Shown here: positions 26,045 through 35,201 of the stretch, in pieces
How positions within the stretch are numbered: the first letter of the stretch is position 1
How the letters are laid out: the number at the start of each line of letters is the position of its first letter
Assembly: GCA_010672925.1 (NCBI GenBank)
Contig: JAAHFP010000027.1
Location: 1 to 64,000 of the forward strand
DNA from: Symploca sp. SIO1C2
GTDB taxonomy: Bacteria > Cyanobacteriota > Cyanobacteriia > Cyanobacteriales > Coleofasciculaceae
Direction: 5' to 3'
DNA: 64,000 bases
Notes under the pieces: model-generated
What the model was told of the DNA's origin: nothing
Seen by the model: only the letters and a program-made list of their open reading frames with translations
Database searches by the model: none
Made by a program: the position numbers and the translations under genes

Positions 26045-27856
26045 TTATCCTTGCTCCAGACGCAACACCGCCATAAAAGCTTCCTGGGGTACATCCACTG
26101 TCCCCACTGATTTCATACGTTTTTTACCCTTTGCCTGCTTCTGGAGCAGTTTTTTCTTACGGCTGATATCACCGCCGTAACATTTCGCCAAAACGTCTTT
26201 ACGTAAAGCTGGAATATGTTCGCTAGCAATTACTCGGCTGCCAATAGAAGCTTGCAGGGGAATTTTAAACTGGTGGCGGGGGATCAATTCTTTAAGTTTT
26301 TCCACTAGGGCACGGCCAACGTAGTAAGCTTTGTCTCGGTGGACAATCATGGCCAAAGAATCAACCGGATCGCCATTGATCAGAACATCTAGTCTGACGA
26401 GGGCATTGTCTCGATAGCCGATAAGATGATACTCCATGCTAGCGTAACCCCGCGATCGCGACTTGAGCTGATCAAAAAAGTCGGTTACTACTTCTGCTAG
26501 GGGCAATTCATAAACTACCGTTGTCCGTCCCTGGGTTAGGTATTTCATGTCCTTAAATTCTCCCCGCCGACTTTGGCAGAGTTCCATGATAGTGCCCACA
26601 TATTCTTCTGGGGTAATCATCTCTACTTGGACATAGGGCTCAGCAATTTTTTCTCTTTCTTGGGGTGATGGTAAAGTACTGGGGTTGTCGATTTCAAAGA
26701 CTTCACCACTGTTGATGGTTACCTGATAAACCACAGATGGTGCGGTAGTAATTAAATCCAGATCATATTCTCGCTCCAGCCTCTCCTGCACAATTTCCAT
26801 ATGCAGTAAGCCCAAAAAACCACAGCGGAAACCAAATCCCATAGCAGTCGAAGTCTCTGGTTCATAGTTGAGGGCTGCATCATTGAGTTTCAGCTTTTCC
26901 AGGGCATCTCGTAAATCTTTATACTGGTCCGAGTCGGTAGGGAATAAGCCACAAAATACCATTGGCTTAGCTTCCGTGTAACCGGGTAATGGTTCTGGTG
27001 CTGGGGAAGCTGACAGAGTAATTGTGTCACCAACACGAGCATCTTCTACCGCTTTAATCGCTGCTGCCAAGTAACCTACTTCACCAGCGTGCAATTCTTC
27101 CACTTGTACTTGGGTAGGAGAGAGCACACCTAGTTCATCAATTTCGTACTCCTTACCTGACGCCATCAAGCGAACGCGATCGCCTTTTTTCAGGTTACCG
27201 TCTACTACTCGGAAATAAACAATTACACCCCGGTAAGGGTCATAGTAGCTATCAAAAATCAGAGCCCGTAATGGCTGCTCTACTGTATCTTGAGGCGGAG
27301 GCACCAGATGCACAATTGATTCGAGAATTTCCTCAACACCGATACCTTCCTTTGCCGATGCCCTAATTGCTCCGCTACAATCGAGACCGATGACTTCCTC
27401 AATTTCGTTGATGACTCGCTCAGGGTCAGCACCAGGCAAGTCAATTTTATTCAGAACCGGTATTATTTCCAGGTCATGCTCTAGGGCTAAGTAAACATTG
27501 GCTAGGGTTTGAGCCTCAACTCCCTGAGAGGCATCTACAACTAATAATGCCCCTTCGCAAGCGACAAGCGATCGCGATACCTCATAGGAGAAATCCACAT
27601 GACCAGGAGTGTCGATTAAATTAAGGACATATTGCTCACCTTCACCGAGGGTGTAGTTCATCCGCGCTGCTTGCAGCTTAATCGTAATGCCCCGCTCCCG
27701 TTCCAAATCCATGTTGTCGAGAAACTGTTCCTTCATCTGGCGAGCATTTACTGTTCCAGTAGCCTGCAGCAGGCGGTCTGCTAAGGTAGACTTACCGTGG
27801 TCAATGTGGGCAATAATTGAGAAATTACGAATTCTGGAGACAGAAACATCAGTCAT
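26045..27856 (-). CDS. lepA: Elongation factor 4 (LepA) GTPase
   Basis: 603 residues from the ATG at 27856. G1 [16 protein letters not shown]2 RERGITIK, G3 DTPGHVDF, G4 NKIDLPGA, G5 region SAKEGIG, followed by domains II, III and the LepA-specific C-terminal domain ([19 protein letters not shown]). It binds ribosomes and promotes back-translocation or initiation-related remodelling. Nearly universal in bacteria, and length is normal. Stands alone. Confidence 0.97.
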   Translation of the reverse strand: MTDVSVSRIRNFSIIAHIDHGKSTLADRLLQATGTVNARQMKEQFLDNMDLERERGITIKLQAARMNYTLGEGEQYVLNLIDTPGHVDFSYEVSRSLVACEGALLVVDASQGVEAQTLANVYLALEHDLEIIPVLNKIDLPGADPERVINEIEEVIGLDCSGAIRASAKEGIGVEEILESIVHLVPPPQDTVEQPLRALIFDSYYDPYRGVIVYFRVVDGNLKKGDRVRLMASGKEYEIDELGVLSPTQVQVEELHAGEVGYLAAAIKAVEDARVGDTITLSASPAPEPLPGYTEAKPMVFCGLFPTDSDQYKDLRDALEKLKLNDAALNYEPETSTAMGFGFRCGFLGLLHMEIVQERLEREYDLDLITTAPSVVYQVTINSGEVFEIDNPSTLPSPQEREKIAEPYVQVEMITPEEYVGTIMELCQSRRGEFKDMKYLTQGRTTVVYELPLAEVVTDFFDQLKSRSRGYASMEYHLIGYRDNALVRLDVLINGDPVDSLAMIVHRDKAYYVGRALVEKLKELIPRHQFKIPLQASIGSRVIASEHIPALRKDVLAKCYGGDISRKKKLLQKQAKGKKRMKSVGTVDVPQEAFMAVLRLEQG

Positions 27857-28068
27857 AGTGATCGAGGGTAACAAGAAAGAACTGGCAGAGTGCAGATTCA
27901 GTAGTACTTAATGTATTTTAATGTTTCTGCTTTGAAGGTGTAAGTGTTATGAGCTGTAATAGCCTAAACCAAAGGCATTACTTAAATCTATTGGAAATAC
28001 TAGATTAAACATTGACTAGCCCATTCCTAGTTATCATAAAATGTAAATTAGGGAAATCGACAATTTTT

Positions 28069-28353
28069 ATGAATGATCGCGCTCATACTCAAGAGAGTTT
28101 GCTCTCTAACTCTGCTGATGCTCCTCAATTAGCCAGCTCTTCGCTCAGGCGAACGGCTGATAAGGAAGAGATTTCTATCCATTTGGATGCAGACCTCTTA
28201 GAGCAAATCAAGCACCTCACTAATGACCCCAGTAAGGTAATTGAAACAGCAATTCGTCAGTGGCTCAGAGGAGAGCGCGAACGGGATGATGACCTAACTC
28301 GTACCTTCGATAGAAATCCGCCCGTTCCGCCCCGAGGAGAGTGGAATGATTGA
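28069..28353 (+). CDS. Ribbon-helix-helix-like (antitoxin-type) protein, no partner
   Basis: 94 residues from the ATG at 28069; upstream in-frame sequence to 28012 lacks a good start. After a Ser/Ala-rich N-terminus, KEEISIHLDADLLEQIKHLTNDPSKVIETAIRQWL fits a beta strand plus two helices as in CopG/Arc/CcdA-type DNA binders. The charged tail (GERERDDDLTRTF) would be where an antitoxin wraps a toxin. No toxin gene follows; the next gene is a histidine kinase. A solitary regulator is as likely as an orphan antitoxin. Confidence 0.5.
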   Translation: MNDRAHTQESLLSNSADAPQLASSSLRRTADKEEISIHLDADLLEQIKHLTNDPSKVIETAIRQWLRGERERDDDLTRTFDRNPPVPPRGEWND

Positions 28354-28585
28354 AATATAGAGGCCAAACTGTTTAAAGTGGTTAACTTTCCTCTCGGTGT
28401 GAAGCCCTTGCTGGCGGAATTTATCCTCAACCAAACCAACCAATCCTTCTATCGCTTGCAGTTTCCAGGTTTTTGTATTATGGGAGCATCTCAATTGTTA
28501 AAAAAATCTGGAGAAACATCCGGAAAGCTACCACCGCTTGTGGTAGCAAAGTGTACTTCTACAAAAATGAGATGCCAACCTTGTG

Positions 28586-30295
28586 ATGACTGCTACTACT
28601 AATTCTCCCGGAGCTGAATGTCACCCTATGGACTCTCCTACTTTAGCACCAGGCAAGTCTAGCTTTTTGCAGGAGTTAGGAGCTGAACTTGCGTTTACCC
28701 AAGACCTATCTGGTCAATACCTCTCTTTTTACTGGCAAGAAGCCCTAGAATATGGCCTGACCCAGGAAAAAGTGCTGAGATTGCCCCTAAAAGATAGCTT
28801 CTGTCCCGTCGCCCTTGAAGCGTATCGGGAGCAAATTCAGCGGGTTTTAGAGCTCAAAACTCCCCAAAGATGTATCCATGCTTTTGGTTACCAAGGGCAA
28901 TCTTTCCCCTTTGAGTTGGTAATCAGCCCGATTGTACAGGCTGGTGACAAGGCAACAACTGTTTTAGTTATGGGTCACCTGTTGCCTCAAGAATCAGTAC
29001 AATCGGCGATTGACTCCCTTGTACCCATAAGTCTAGACCCTAATCAAAAGCTACTCACTAAGATTGCGAGAAAGATTCGTCGAACTCTGGACTTGGATAC
29101 TATCTGGCGGGAAACTGTCACTAGCTTGGGGAAAGCACTCCAAGTTAGTCGCTGCATCATCTGTTCCTACAAACCGGAACAGCAGAAAGTTACAGTCGAA
29201 GCAGAATATTGCCAAAAGCCTTTTCAGTCAATTTTGGGTAGACAGCTGGAGCTGGAAGCAGAGCCACAATTAAAGCAAGCTCTATTGATTAGTGAACCAG
29301 TGGTGGTAGAGCAAGTCACTAACGATCATTTTCAGCAGCAGTCGGTACTGGTGGTTTCAACTTCTTATCAAGATGAACCGAACGGAGTAATTAGCTTACA
29401 ACAGTGTGACCGCCACCGTCAATGGAGTGAAGCAGAAATCGAGTTAGTGCGAGAGTTGGCTCAACAGGTTGGCACCGCGATCGCTCATGCTACCCTGTAC
29501 CAAGAGTTGGAATGGGCCCGTGAGCAGGCAGAAAAAGCTTCCCGCCATAAAAGTGAGTTCCTCGCTAGCACAACCCATGAGCTACGCACTCCCCTCAATG
29601 GTATTATCGGTAGTCTCAAGTTGATCCTTGATGAAGTAGTCGATGATCCAGAGGAACAGACAGAATTTATTGATGTCGCCCATACCTCAGCCCTCCATCT
29701 ACTGGAAATTATCAACGACATTTTGGATATTGCCAAAATTGAAGCAGGCAAAATGGAGTTGGAGTTAGATCAAGTTAAGCTTGAGGGCTTGATGGAGGAT
29801 GTGGATAGATTTACCCGGAATCAGGCACAGCAAAAAAACCTGAGTCTAAATTTTGAACTACCGAATACCCGCGATGACGTTATTGTCTTCGGCAACTACC
29901 AGCGGCTATTGCAGGTACTGTTAAATTTAGTAGGCAACGCTATTAAATTTACTCACGAAGGTGGAGTGACCATTAGTGCTGAGGTACAGAAGACTAAGCA
30001 CCAGTTTAAAGACCAAGACTTTCCTGGTCTAGTCAAAGTCAGAGTAGCAGATACTGGTATTGGGGTTTCTCTCGAACAACAAGAAAAGCTCTTTAACTCA
30101 TTTACCCAGGTTGACGGCTCCAGCACTCGTAAGTACGGTGGTACTGGTTTAGGATTGACTATTTCCCAAAAACTCATCGAAACTATGGGTGGTGATGTGA
30201 ATTTCTACAGTTTGGGGGAAGGACTAGGCTCAACAGTTACCTTCAGTGTACCTCTATATCAAGACCCTCTGTTGATTTCCCAGCCAGAAGATTGA
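28586..30295 (+). CDS. GAF-domain sensor histidine kinase
   Basis: 569 residues (GTG at 28583 also possible). An N-terminal PAS-like part (LAFTQDLSGQYLSFYWQEALEYG) is followed by a GAF domain (about 155-300; LDLDTIWRETVTSLGKALQVSRCIIC), a coiled linker, HisKA with STTHELRTPLNGIIGS (phospho-acceptor His about 331) and HATPase_c with N box NLVGNAIKFT, G1 DTGIGV, F box FTQVDGSSTRKYGG and G2 TGLGL. Cytosolic, since there is no membrane segment. The GAF contains a Cys (SRCIICSYKPE) but not an evident bilin-binding context, so light sensing is not claimed. No response regulator is adjacent. Confidence 0.88.
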   Translation: MTATTNSPGAECHPMDSPTLAPGKSSFLQELGAELAFTQDLSGQYLSFYWQEALEYGLTQEKVLRLPLKDSFCPVALEAYREQIQRVLELKTPQRCIHAFGYQGQSFPFELVISPIVQAGDKATTVLVMGHLLPQESVQSAIDSLVPISLDPNQKLLTKIARKIRRTLDLDTIWRETVTSLGKALQVSRCIICSYKPEQQKVTVEAEYCQKPFQSILGRQLELEAEPQLKQALLISEPVVVEQVTNDHFQQQSVLVVSTSYQDEPNGVISLQQCDRHRQWSEAEIELVRELAQQVGTAIAHATLYQELEWAREQAEKASRHKSEFLASTTHELRTPLNGIIGSLKLILDEVVDDPEEQTEFIDVAHTSALHLLEIINDILDIAKIEAGKMELELDQVKLEGLMEDVDRFTRNQAQQKNLSLNFELPNTRDDVIVFGNYQRLLQVLLNLVGNAIKFTHEGGVTISAEVQKTKHQFKDQDFPGLVKVRVADTGIGVSLEQQEKLFNSFTQVDGSSTRKYGGTGLGLTISQKLIETMGGDVNFYSLGEGLGSTVTFSVPLYQDPLLISQPED

Positions 30296-30423
30296 GGAAG
30301 AAGTAAGAATGTAGAATTTAGAATTTAGAATTTAGAATTTAGGAAAAAATAGTTATCGTAGATTAATTGTGGCTTTTTTGGCGGTGATAAATGCTACAAT
30401 CCCTTGTAGTGCTATTTTTTAGC

Positions 30424-30466
30424 TTCTTTTTGGACTGAAGTCCTACTACTGCTTATTACTTATTAA
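30424..30466. repeat. TTTTTGGACTGAAGTCC repeat, copy 1
   Basis: CTTCTTTTTGGACTGAAGTC followed by CTACTACTGCTTATTACTTATT; nearly the same sequence is at 43960-44002. It is preceded by a TTTAGAATTTAGAA run (30310-30342). Non-coding interspersed repeat. Confidence 0.75.
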
Positions 30467-30507
30467 TTCAAAAGCCAAATCAATCGACTCGATGAGGCAA
30501 TCCCTCA

Positions 30508-31005
30508 TTATTCTCCTAACCCCACAATTTCTGCCAAAGTATTAGTATACTGCTCTAAATCTTTGCCGAGTAATAGCAATTCCTCTCGCATTTGAGGTTC
30601 TAAAGACCAGTTTTTTTCATGCTCTTTAGGACTAGTTTTAGGAGTTTTCTGGGTCTCCCAAGTTTGTAATAAAGGATGCAATTGGGATAGAAAAGGGCGC
30701 AATCCTTGGTTGAGAACAGCAATAGCAATGCCGCCAACAGATGCTGAGGATAAGCCGACATCAGGGCCAGCTTCTCTGAGGATTTGGCGGGTGATAGCAA
30801 ACATACTGTGGAGAGAGTTGAGGGCTTCCCGCAGCAGTCCTTGATCAGTTTCTAGGGATTGTACAGTAATGCGGGTTACTAGTTCAATATAGAGTGACCA
30901 AGCTGCTTTTCGTTCTGTTTCATCGGCTTCCCATTCCGCACCACCGATTCCGAAAGGGAGGTTAACAGATACTTTTTTTAATTTTGCCGGGTCTTGTTTT
31001 GGCAT
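30508..31005 (-). CDS. Conserved cyanobacterial protein of unknown function
   Basis: 165 residues. MPKQDPAKLKKVSVNLPFG then GIGGAEWEADETERKAAWSLYIELVTRI: an N-terminal beta hairpin-like part and a long helical bundle with a tail (LSQLHPLLQTWE ... LLLLGKDLEQYTNTLAEIVGL). The pattern is all-helical and cytosolic. I recall similar sequences only as hypothetical cyanobacterial proteins. Its position at the edge of the TIR/EAD island makes a role there possible but unproven. Intact, with a plausible start. Confidence 0.6.
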   Translation of the reverse strand: MPKQDPAKLKKVSVNLPFGIGGAEWEADETERKAAWSLYIELVTRITVQSLETDQGLLREALNSLHSMFAITRQILREAGPDVGLSSASVGGIAIAVLNQGLRPFLSQLHPLLQTWETQKTPKTSPKEHEKNWSLEPQMREELLLLGKDLEQYTNTLAEIVGLGE

Positions 31006-31361
31006 TGGCTTATCAGAATGGAGAATTTAGAATTTAGAATTTAGAATGAAGTTATGTCAGTTTGTAGGGGCGGGTTTAGGGTTATCTTTAACACCTTTGA
31101 GGACAATCTTAATACAAAACTCGCCCTCTCGATAACTTATCGATTAGCAAAAATGTTCCCCTAGACATAACTAGTCGGCTAGATTACATCACCTGCCTTG
31201 GGTTCAAATTCTAAAAAAATGCTTATCTCTGGTATAAGTAGCGAGCAAGATGCTCGCACTACTAAATATGGGAAAATTGGAAGATCTTTGACAATGCTTA
31301 CCCTAGGGCTAAATTCACTTAAAATTCTCCTTATCGTCATTTTCGACAAAAGCAGTTGATT
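31006..31361. other. Gap holding a fragment of the EAD gene
   Basis: About 355 bp. Positions 31318-31355 match 32200-32237 inside the EAD pseudogene (about 34 of 38 bases), i.e. the part encoding ENDDKENF. This shows a partial duplicate of that gene upstream of the tandem repeats. A GAATTTAGAATTTAGAA run is at 31020-31046. Confidence 0.6.
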
Positions 31362-32060
31362 GCGATCGCTTCCGACATCAGCATCATTTTATTCCCATTA
31401 CTTTGTGCTATTATTAGTAATAATGGAAAAAGTGTGCGCCTGTAGAGAAAAGTGCAAATTCTAATATCTTGAAGGCATAGCCATAAACTTTCTTCCGTGG
31501 AACTGGCATCTTGCCAGTACAGAGTTTAAAACAGGCTAGAAGCGAAGTTCCACAGATGTATTTCAAATTTGCTCTCAAAAAGCCAAGGTGCTGATAGTTA
31601 AATCTTGTATGCGATCGCTTCCGAGACCAGCATCAGTTGATCGCCATTATTTTGTGCTATCATTAGTAACAATGGAGAAGTTGTGCGCCTGTAGAGAAAA
31701 GTGCAAATTCTAATATCATGAAAGCATAACCATCAACTTTCTTCCGTGGAACTGGCATCGATGCCAGTACAGCAGATTCAGACAAAGGCTAGAAGCGAAG
31801 TTCCACAGATTGATTTCAAATTTTCTGTCAAAAAGCCGAGGTGCTGATAGTTAAATCTTGTACGCGATCGCTTCCGACATCAGCACCAATTGATCGCCAT
31901 TACTTTGTGCTATTATTAGTAATGATGGAGAAGTTGTGCGCCTGTAAATAAAAGTGCAAATTCTAATATCTTGAAAGCATCGCCATCAACTTTCCTCCTG
32001 TGGAACTGGCATCTTGCCAGTACAGCAGAGTCAGACACAGGCTAGAAGCCTGTTCCACAA
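31362..32060. repeat. Three tandem ~250-bp repeats
   Basis: Units begin at 31362, 31611 and 31864, each with GCGATCGCTTCCGA (HIP1 inside). Each contains TTTGTGCTAT(T/C)ATTAGTAA, GTGCGCCTGTA, then TGGAACTGGCATC ... CCAGTACAG and CTAGAAGC ... GTTCCACA, where TGGAAC and GTTCCA are inverted ends. Units are about 249 and 253 bp apart and roughly 85-90 percent identical by eye. The GTGCGCCTGTA segment also occurs (inverted) in the 170-bp repeats at 56322 and 58468. Non-coding. Confidence 0.85.
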
Positions 32061-32073
32061 AACCAATTCTCAG

Positions 32074-32576
32074 TTAATTAACTTGAAACTTTTGCACAAT
32101 CTTGGCAATATCTGTAGCCTGCTCAGGATATAGTTTTGCTAGATGTCCGCACATTTGATAGGCAGCATCTAGGTAGTAGGCACAGGGAATCAACAGACGC
32201 TTGAAATTTTCCTTATCGTCGTTTTCGACAAAGGCAGCAGCAATATCAGGAAAGTGTTTGTTGCGGTTGACAGAAATTTTCTCTGCGGTTAGGAGTGCCT
32301 GTTTATTGAAATTGGCTTCTATTTGAGCTTGGGCAATTTTGGTAAGTGCCTTTGCTTGGTAGTATGAAGAGTCAATCTGTTGTGCAGTGTTGAGGGCAAC
32401 AGTGAAGTTCCCGGCTTGTGCCTGAACTTTGACAATCTCGATGAATGCCTCTGCTCAGCAAAAGAACTAGGAATAATTGCCGGGTCAATCTTTAAACGGA
32501 ACAGCACTTCCTCAAATTGAGCAAGATTCAGTCCTTTGAGATGTTCGAGTAGCTGTAGCTCCTTTTGACTAACCAT
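32074..32576 (-). pseudogene. Effector-associated-domain (EAD) protein, frameshifted
   Basis: The N-terminus (LLEHLKGLNLAQFEEVLFRL then KIDPAIIPSSFAEQ) is an EAD-like adaptor domain similar to the C-terminus of the TIR protein at 33574. Near 32450 the frame shifts; the other frame continues AEAFIEIVKVQAQAGNFTVA ... LNTAQQIDSSYYQAKALTKIAQAQIEA and on to IAKIVQKFQVN, with stop at 32074. So a single indel separates an EAD from a helical-repeat region of about 125 residues. Degraded version of an EAD-sensor or effector component. The 3' part is duplicated at 31318-31355. Confidence 0.7.
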
Positions 32577-32612
32577 TCATAATTCCCAATTCCCAATTCC
32601 CCAATTCCCCAA

Positions 32613-33464
32613 TTACAAATCAGAAGGCAGATTATTGGGATCAATACCTAATTTTAACAAGCGATCGCGTAACTGTTGTAGTTCAACTTCCGCATTATCT
32701 GCTCTTCTTCGTTCTTGCTCTTTTGCTTGTCGTTCCCGCTCTTGAGCATTTTCAGCGAGGATAGCCCGTTGCCGTTCTTGCTCTTGAGCATCTTCAGCCT
32801 GAATCACTCTCTCCTCTGATGTAGGAATCCAATTGCCGAAGCGATCATAAAACCGCAACCACTGTCCTTCTATTTCTTCATAACTCCCTTGCCACAACCC
32901 CAAACCTAATCCTAACTCTTCTAACCACAATCTCCCTTCCGATAGGTCTAATGCTTCATATTTACCAGAGCGCAAAACAAATCCGCGAAAGAGATTTTCA
33001 TAGCGGTCGTAGATAATGTAATAAGGAACTTGTAGAATCTGTTCGTAAACTTCCCATTTCGTTGGTATTTCTTCCTTTTTACGCTCTGTCAATCCTAAAT
33101 CTTCATTCTCCGTTCCGGGGGAAGCCAATTCTACCACTAAAAAGGGAGCTACTTTCTCTTGCCAAATCACATAACTCAAGCGTAGTTCTTGTTGATTAGT
33201 ACTGCGGGGAGCACCTAAAACCAAGAACCAATCCGGTCGCTTGTGCCACAGGGGATGCTCCAAATCATAGTAGAGATTGAGGTCTTTGGCAATAAAATAA
33301 TCGTTTTGAGAATAATTAGGAGATTGACAGGTATTTTTCAAAAAATTAGGTTGTAAATCGTGAAATTCGTCTGGCAAACCTGGCTCCTCCGGGTCTTCGC
33401 TAGGTAAATCATACATGGTTGGCAAGGATTTTTGCCCCTTGTGGGATGATTGAAGTTGAACCAT
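32613..33464 (-). CDS. Uma2-family (DUF820) PD-(D/E)XK nuclease-like protein with coiled coil
   Basis: 283 residues. The core (RPDWFLVLGAPR ... FLVVELASPGTENEDLG ... KWEVYEQILQVPYYIIYDRYE) is the Uma2 fold of restriction-endonuclease-like proteins, with the Asp and the E-x-S form of the catalytic core usual in this family. From about residue 220 a charged coiled coil (AEDAQEQERQRAILAENAQERERQ) ends in LLKLGIDPNNLP. Dozens of such genes are typical in filamentous cyanobacteria; function is unproven. It lies between the EAD relic and the TIR gene on the same strand. Confidence 0.8.
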   Translation of the reverse strand: MVQLQSSHKGQKSLPTMYDLPSEDPEEPGLPDEFHDLQPNFLKNTCQSPNYSQNDYFIAKDLNLYYDLEHPLWHKRPDWFLVLGAPRSTNQQELRLSYVIWQEKVAPFLVVELASPGTENEDLGLTERKKEEIPTKWEVYEQILQVPYYIIYDRYENLFRGFVLRSGKYEALDLSEGRLWLEELGLGLGLWQGSYEEIEGQWLRFYDRFGNWIPTSEERVIQAEDAQEQERQRAILAENAQERERQAKEQERRRADNAEVELQQLRDRLLKLGIDPNNLPSDL

Positions 33465-33473
33465 GATTAGGTG

Positions 33474-33570
33474 TTAGGTGTTAGGTGGTAGGTGTTAGGT
33501 GGTAGGTGGTAGCTGTTAGCCGTTAATAATAACACAATTATCCATTATCCATTGTTCATTATCAATTATT
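33474..33570. repeat. STRR array plus ATTATCCATT repeats
   Basis: TTAGGTG / GGTAGGT heptamers (33474-33515) followed by TTATCCATTATCCATTG and TTCATTATCAATTATT, the latter also seen near 7130 and 37810. Non-coding. Confidence 0.8.
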
Positions 33571-33573
33571 GAA

Positions 33574-34302
33574 TTATTTTAAATGAGGAGCTGTTTGATA
33601 AATCGAGTTTAATAACCCAGAAAGAGATTGTCCTTCTTTTTGACTAGCTAATTTAATCACATCTTTGGCTTTTTGAACTTGCGCCCCATTCGTCGGTAGC
33701 TGAGACTCATCAATATCATAGCGAAAAATCACCTCATCAAACTGAGCCGGTAGGAGGCATTTGAGCAGATTAAAAGCCAGTATTCTTGGTACAACCCCCG
33801 ATGCTATTTGTCCTGTTGTTGATGAGGTAGAAACAGGTGCAGTAGTAGTCTCACCTTTGAGAGGCGGCTTACCCGATTCACCTCGCATCCCTCGAACCAG
33901 TTCTTGAAATCCCTCCTCATAGTTTGCCTGATTAATACCAACGTGGAGGAAAGATTGGAGAAAAAAAGGTTTTTCGCAGTTTTTGTAAAGAACAGGTATC
34001 AAACGGCGGTGAGGAAGACGAGATTCCTGTCTTGCCAGTTTTTCCTCTTCAACTTGTGCCGTCAACCATGCATCCTGCTCATAACTAACCCACTGAGAAT
34101 TTACACTATCGGGGGAGAGAATTAGGAGAAAAATATCTGCATCAGCCAAACCTGCGGCTAATTTTTCCGGTATCCTATCCCCAGGCAGAATCTCCCATTT
34201 ATCCAACCAAGCATCAATACCTTCGCGGGTACGTAAATCTGTTGCCAGACGTTCGACAAAAGGCTTGTCTATACTACTATGGCTTACAAAAGCTTTAACC
34301 AT
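33574..34302 (-). CDS. TIR domain protein with C-terminal effector-associated domain
   Basis: 242 residues. TIR domain 1-135: KAFVSHSSIDKPFVERLATD, IDAWLDKWEILPGDRIPEKL, ADADIFLLILSPDSVNS then QWVSYEQDAWL with Glu75 at the NADase catalytic position of bacterial and SARM1-type TIRs. After a Thr/Ser linker, residues about 175-242 (NLLKCLLPAQFDEVIFRYDI ... KDVIKLASQKEGQSLSGLLNSIY) form an EAD, a death-fold-like adaptor that recruits effectors to NTPase sensors through like-with-like EAD pairing. NAD cleavage on activation is inferred. The matching EAD in the window is the broken gene at 32074. Confidence 0.82.
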   Translation of the reverse strand: MVKAFVSHSSIDKPFVERLATDLRTREGIDAWLDKWEILPGDRIPEKLAAGLADADIFLLILSPDSVNSQWVSYEQDAWLTAQVEEEKLARQESRLPHRRLIPVLYKNCEKPFFLQSFLHVGINQANYEEGFQELVRGMRGESGKPPLKGETTTAPVSTSSTTGQIASGVVPRILAFNLLKCLLPAQFDEVIFRYDIDESQLPTNGAQVQKAKDVIKLASQKEGQSLSGLLNSIYQTAPHLK

Positions 34303-34436
34303 TACTTATTACTGGAAAAATTTTAGATTTTAGATTTTAGATTTTAGATTTGGAGAGTTAAAAAAGTCGAAACCCTGAATGAATTTATGGGGTAAATCTT
34401 CAATTGCTTGACTTATTCCCCAAAACTCTAACTAAA

Positions 34437-35027
34437 CTACCCCACGAGTACATTAACTAAACCATCAATAAAGCGATCGCATTCCATGGGTATAATTTCT
34501 CGACCGTGCAAAATCTCTTGGGTAACGATGTAATGCATAATGCTACCTGTAAACATTCTAGCTGAGACTTCTGGATCAGTCGCTTTGGAGTCAGGGTGGT
34601 GAGTAAATAGATAAGTTAGCTTCTCAAGAACCGGTTTCTGGACATTTTTAATCAATGTTTGAGCTAAATCAGGAAATCGTCCCGACTGTCCAATAACTAA
34701 GCGGACTAAGGTAAACTTTGGTTGCTTATTAGCAAAATCATTCAGTAAAACACTGGCAAGGTATTTCAAACTATCCCGCAAGGGTGACTGCAACAACAGA
34801 CTTTCTTCTAATACTGCCATCGGCTTATCCTGGGTAAACTGATTGATCAAAGCAGTAAACAAGCCTTCCTTATCCTGAAAATAGTTGTAGAGGGTTGGTT
34901 TAGAAACCCCCGCCGCCGCCGCAATGCGATCCATACTGGCAGCTGCGTATCCATAAGTGGCAAAGGTTTGCAGCGCTCCCATGAGAATCCGCTCAGCTTT
35001 ACTAGTGACGTTGTTCTTAGTTTCCAT
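34437..35027 (-). CDS. TetR family repressor, divergent from devBC
   Basis: 196 residues from the ATG at 35027; upstream in-frame sequence to 35123 is repeat DNA. N-terminal helix-turn-helix: ILMGALQTFATYGYAAASMD, RIAAAAGVSKPTLYNYFQDK. C-terminal ligand/dimer domain of the TetR_C type (DFANKQPKFTLVRLVIGQSG). It is divergent from the HlyD/DevB gene 245 bp away, and twin palindromes in the gap (35193-35230) overlap the devB promoter, so it most likely represses the exporter and itself. Confidence 0.88.
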   Translation of the reverse strand: METKNNVTSKAERILMGALQTFATYGYAAASMDRIAAAAGVSKPTLYNYFQDKEGLFTALINQFTQDKPMAVLEESLLLQSPLRDSLKYLASVLLNDFANKQPKFTLVRLVIGQSGRFPDLAQTLIKNVQKPVLEKLTYLFTHHPDSKATDPEVSARMFTGSIMHYIVTQEILHGREIIPMECDRFIDGLVNVLVG

Positions 35028-35065
35028 AAGCGACAAATAACAAACAACAAATAACAAACAACAAA

Positions 35066-35170
35066 TATAGCAACCGCCAAGGCTGTTAGGACAACACCAA
35101 ATTCTGGAACCTTTATCTACCAATCTTTTCCCTTCTGCCCTCTGCCTTCTGCCTTCTGCTTTTTGCTATA
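35066..35170. repeat. Small MITE-like element, TATAGCAA ends (copy B)
   Basis: 105 bp, TATAGCAACCGCCAAGGCTG at one end and CTGCTTTTTGCTATA at the other; closely matches copy A (6059-6164). It sits between the tetR start and the devB promoter. Confidence 0.65.
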
Positions 35171-35172
35171 CC

Positions 35173-35201
35173 TTGACATTACCATTATAGATTACTAAAC
35201 T
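35173..35201 (+). promoter_or_regulatory. Putative devB promoter
   Basis: TTGACA at 35173-35178, 17 bases, then TAAACT at 35196-35201. The -10 box lies within the first operator palindrome, fitting repression by steric block. Confidence 0.6.

Noticed and set aside
28586-30295. Calling the histidine kinase a phytochrome-like photoreceptor
   Set aside because: The GAF domain lacks a recognisable bilin-binding Cys-His context; only a generic GAF is supported.
31362-32060. Possible CRISPR array
   Set aside because: Three units of about 250 bp without short repeats and unique spacers; this is a tandem interspersed repeat. No cas genes are present.
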